A stretch of 6,875 bases of DNA from Aquificota bacterium. GTDB taxonomy: Bacteria > Thermosulfidibacterota > Thermosulfidibacteria > Thermosulfidibacterales > Thermosulfidibacteraceae. A program made the position numbers and the translations under genes. Location: positions 1 through 6,875 of the forward strand of contig WGAU01000009.1 of assembly GCA_015494645.1 (NCBI GenBank), read 5' to 3'. Positions 6,028 through 6,875 of this stretch are shown piece after piece; the stretch's first letter is position 1; every line of letters starts with the position of its first letter. Under the pieces are notes generated by a model that worked only from the letters and a program-made list of their open reading frames with translations, ran no database searches and was not told where the DNA came from.

Positions 6028-6875
6028 AGAAGGAATCCTCTCCTTTCTCGGTCCCGGCCTGTTCTACGCAGGCCTTGCCCTCACCATAGGTTACATATTC
6101 TGGCCCTACTTTTACTACATCAAAAACGAACACGTAATCGCCGTTGGTATCTTCACTCTCTACCGCTACATGTGGTTGCTGCTCAACTACGTTAGATCCC
6201 TCATATACCACCACCTCTACTACCCAAAGCTAAAAGAACAAGCTCTCAAGATATGGAAGGAAAGGCCTGAACTGCACCCCAAAAGGATCTACTTTGTCAT
6301 CCCATCCTACAAAGAGGAACCTTGGATAACCGTAGAGATGCTTCAATCGGTGATGTCGGAACTTGCCCATCTTCCATGTAACGCCACATTAGTTGTGGCC
6401 ACAGCCAGCGACGAAGAGGATAGACTCTTTGCTTCTATTTTTGAGAGCCACCCAGTGTCCAACAAAGTAGAGCTGGTCCTGCAGCGTCAAAAGGAAGGCA
6501 AGAGAATAGCTATGGGAGATGCCTTAAGGGCCGTGGCAAGAAGATACTACAGTCAGGAAGAAGATTTTAACAGCGTAACGGTCCTTATGGACGGGGACTC
6601 TGCTCTTGAACCGGGAACCATGGAGAAGGTCTTGGCTTTTTTCACCGCCTTTCCGCACTTAGGTGCCGTCACCACCAACGAAGTTGCCTACATAAGATCC
6701 CAATCAAAATGGTACAAAGACTGGTTCAACATGAAGTTCGGACAGAGACACATCCTGTTTGGCTCCCACGCCCTTTCCAGAAGGGTCCTAACTCTAACAG
6801 GAAGATTCTCGGTGTTTCGGACAGTAGCTGTAGTAGAAAAGGAATTCATAGAGCGTTTAGAAAGAGACTACTTGA
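6002..6875 (+). CDS. alg8: Alg8-like family-2 glycosyltransferase (polysaccharide synthase), C-terminus off right edge
   Basis: 291 codons are visible from GTG 6002 and the frame is open at the window end; Pseudomonas Alg8 is about 490 residues, so roughly 60% is present. Seen: two N-terminal membrane helices (about 15-40 and 45-70), then a cytoplasmic GT2 domain: VIPSYKEEPW (99-108), QRQKEGKRIAMGDALRA (161-177), the metal/UDP-sugar motif MDGDS (196-200), TTNE (224-227), and ALSRRVLTLTGRFSVFR (257-273), nearly identical to the ALSRRVLTLTGRMSLFR segment recalled from Alg8. The acceptor-site TED/QxxRW-type motifs would lie beyond the edge. Alg8 polymerises GDP-mannuronate into polymannuronate; here the donor sugar cannot be determined, so an alginate-like or other acidic glycan is possible. 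The 26-nt overlap with the Alg44-like gene points to coupled synthesis of the two partners. Confidence 0.9.
   Translation, partial: MYFRRFGFREGILSFLGPGLFYAGLALTIGYIFWPYFYYIKNEHVIAVGIFTLYRYMWLLLNYVRSLIYHHLYYPKLKEQALKIWKERPELHPKRIYFVIPSYKEEPWITVEMLQSVMSELAHLPCNATLVVATASDEEDRLFASIFESHPVSNKVELVLQRQKEGKRIAMGDALRAVARRYYSQEEDFNSVTVLMDGDSALEPGTMEKVLAFFTAFPHLGAVTTNEVAYIRSQSKWYKDWFNMKFGQRHILFGSHALSRRVLTLTGRFSVFRTVAVVEKEFIERLERDYL
6027..6074 (+). other. Two adjacent hairpin-forming segments just after the Alg44-like stop
   Basis: GAGAAGGA (6027-6034) pairs with TCCTTTCTC (6041-6049) with one bulged T, and GGCCTG (6056-6061) pairs perfectly with CAGGCC (6069-6074) around 7 nt. Both lie in the first 25 codons of the Alg8-like gene and begin at the upstream stop codon. 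No U-run follows, so they are not an intrinsic terminator; they could affect coupling or mRNA stability, or be accidental. Confidence 0.3.

Noticed and set aside
1..6875. tRNA/rRNA genes, insertion sequences, CRISPR repeats, intrinsic terminators
   Set aside because: None was seen: apart from about 92 nt at 258-349, the window is coding, and no direct repeats or stem plus U-run were found.

Overview
The window looks like a chromosomal segment of a thermophilic, probably chemolithoautotrophic Gram-negative bacterium, most likely of the Aquificota (Hydrogenobacter/Thermocrinis-like). This is inferred from the Lys/Glu-rich, Ile/Val-rich proteins, heavy use of AGA/AGG for Arg and ATA for Ile, very tight gene packing with overlapping starts and stops, and the assortment of unrelated housekeeping genes in one run. 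No marker in the window proves the phylum.

Layout: a ferrochelatase gene (hemH) reads leftward off the left edge (minus strand, N-terminal 85 codons visible). A short divergent intergenic region (258-349) follows. From there seven genes run rightward with no gap above 13 nt: a membrane-anchored PpiD/SurA-type periplasmic chaperone; pyrR; pyrB (aspartate carbamoyltransferase); tsaE (tRNA t6A synthesis ATPase); a UbiA-superfamily prenyltransferase of the MqnP/UbiA-like type; an Alg44-like protein (PilZ, one membrane segment, HlyD-like periplasmic arm); and an Alg8-like family-2 glycosyltransferase that runs off the right edge. Junctions are a 4-nt overlap, 13-nt gap, 4-nt overlap, 13-nt overlap, 1-nt gap and 26-nt overlap, so one transcript with translational coupling is likely.

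How the genes work together: pyrR and pyrB belong to pyrimidine synthesis and its control. The prenyltransferase probably serves quinone synthesis. The last two genes form the core of a c-di-GMP-gated exopolysaccharide synthase/secretion machine of the alginate type, with both PilZ c-di-GMP motifs intact. The PpiD-like protein would assist envelope proteins leaving SecYEG.

Most interesting points: (1) the PpiD-like protein aligns with both flanks of the PpiD chaperone core but lacks the parvulin isomerase domain; (2) hairpins overlapping the Shine-Dalgarno sequences of pyrR and pyrB resemble PyrR-binding loops, suggesting translational autoregulation instead of classical attenuation; (3) an Alg44-Alg8 pair sits at the end of a housekeeping operon in a probable thermophile. 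No RNA genes, mobile elements, CRISPR arrays or clear intrinsic terminators were seen.
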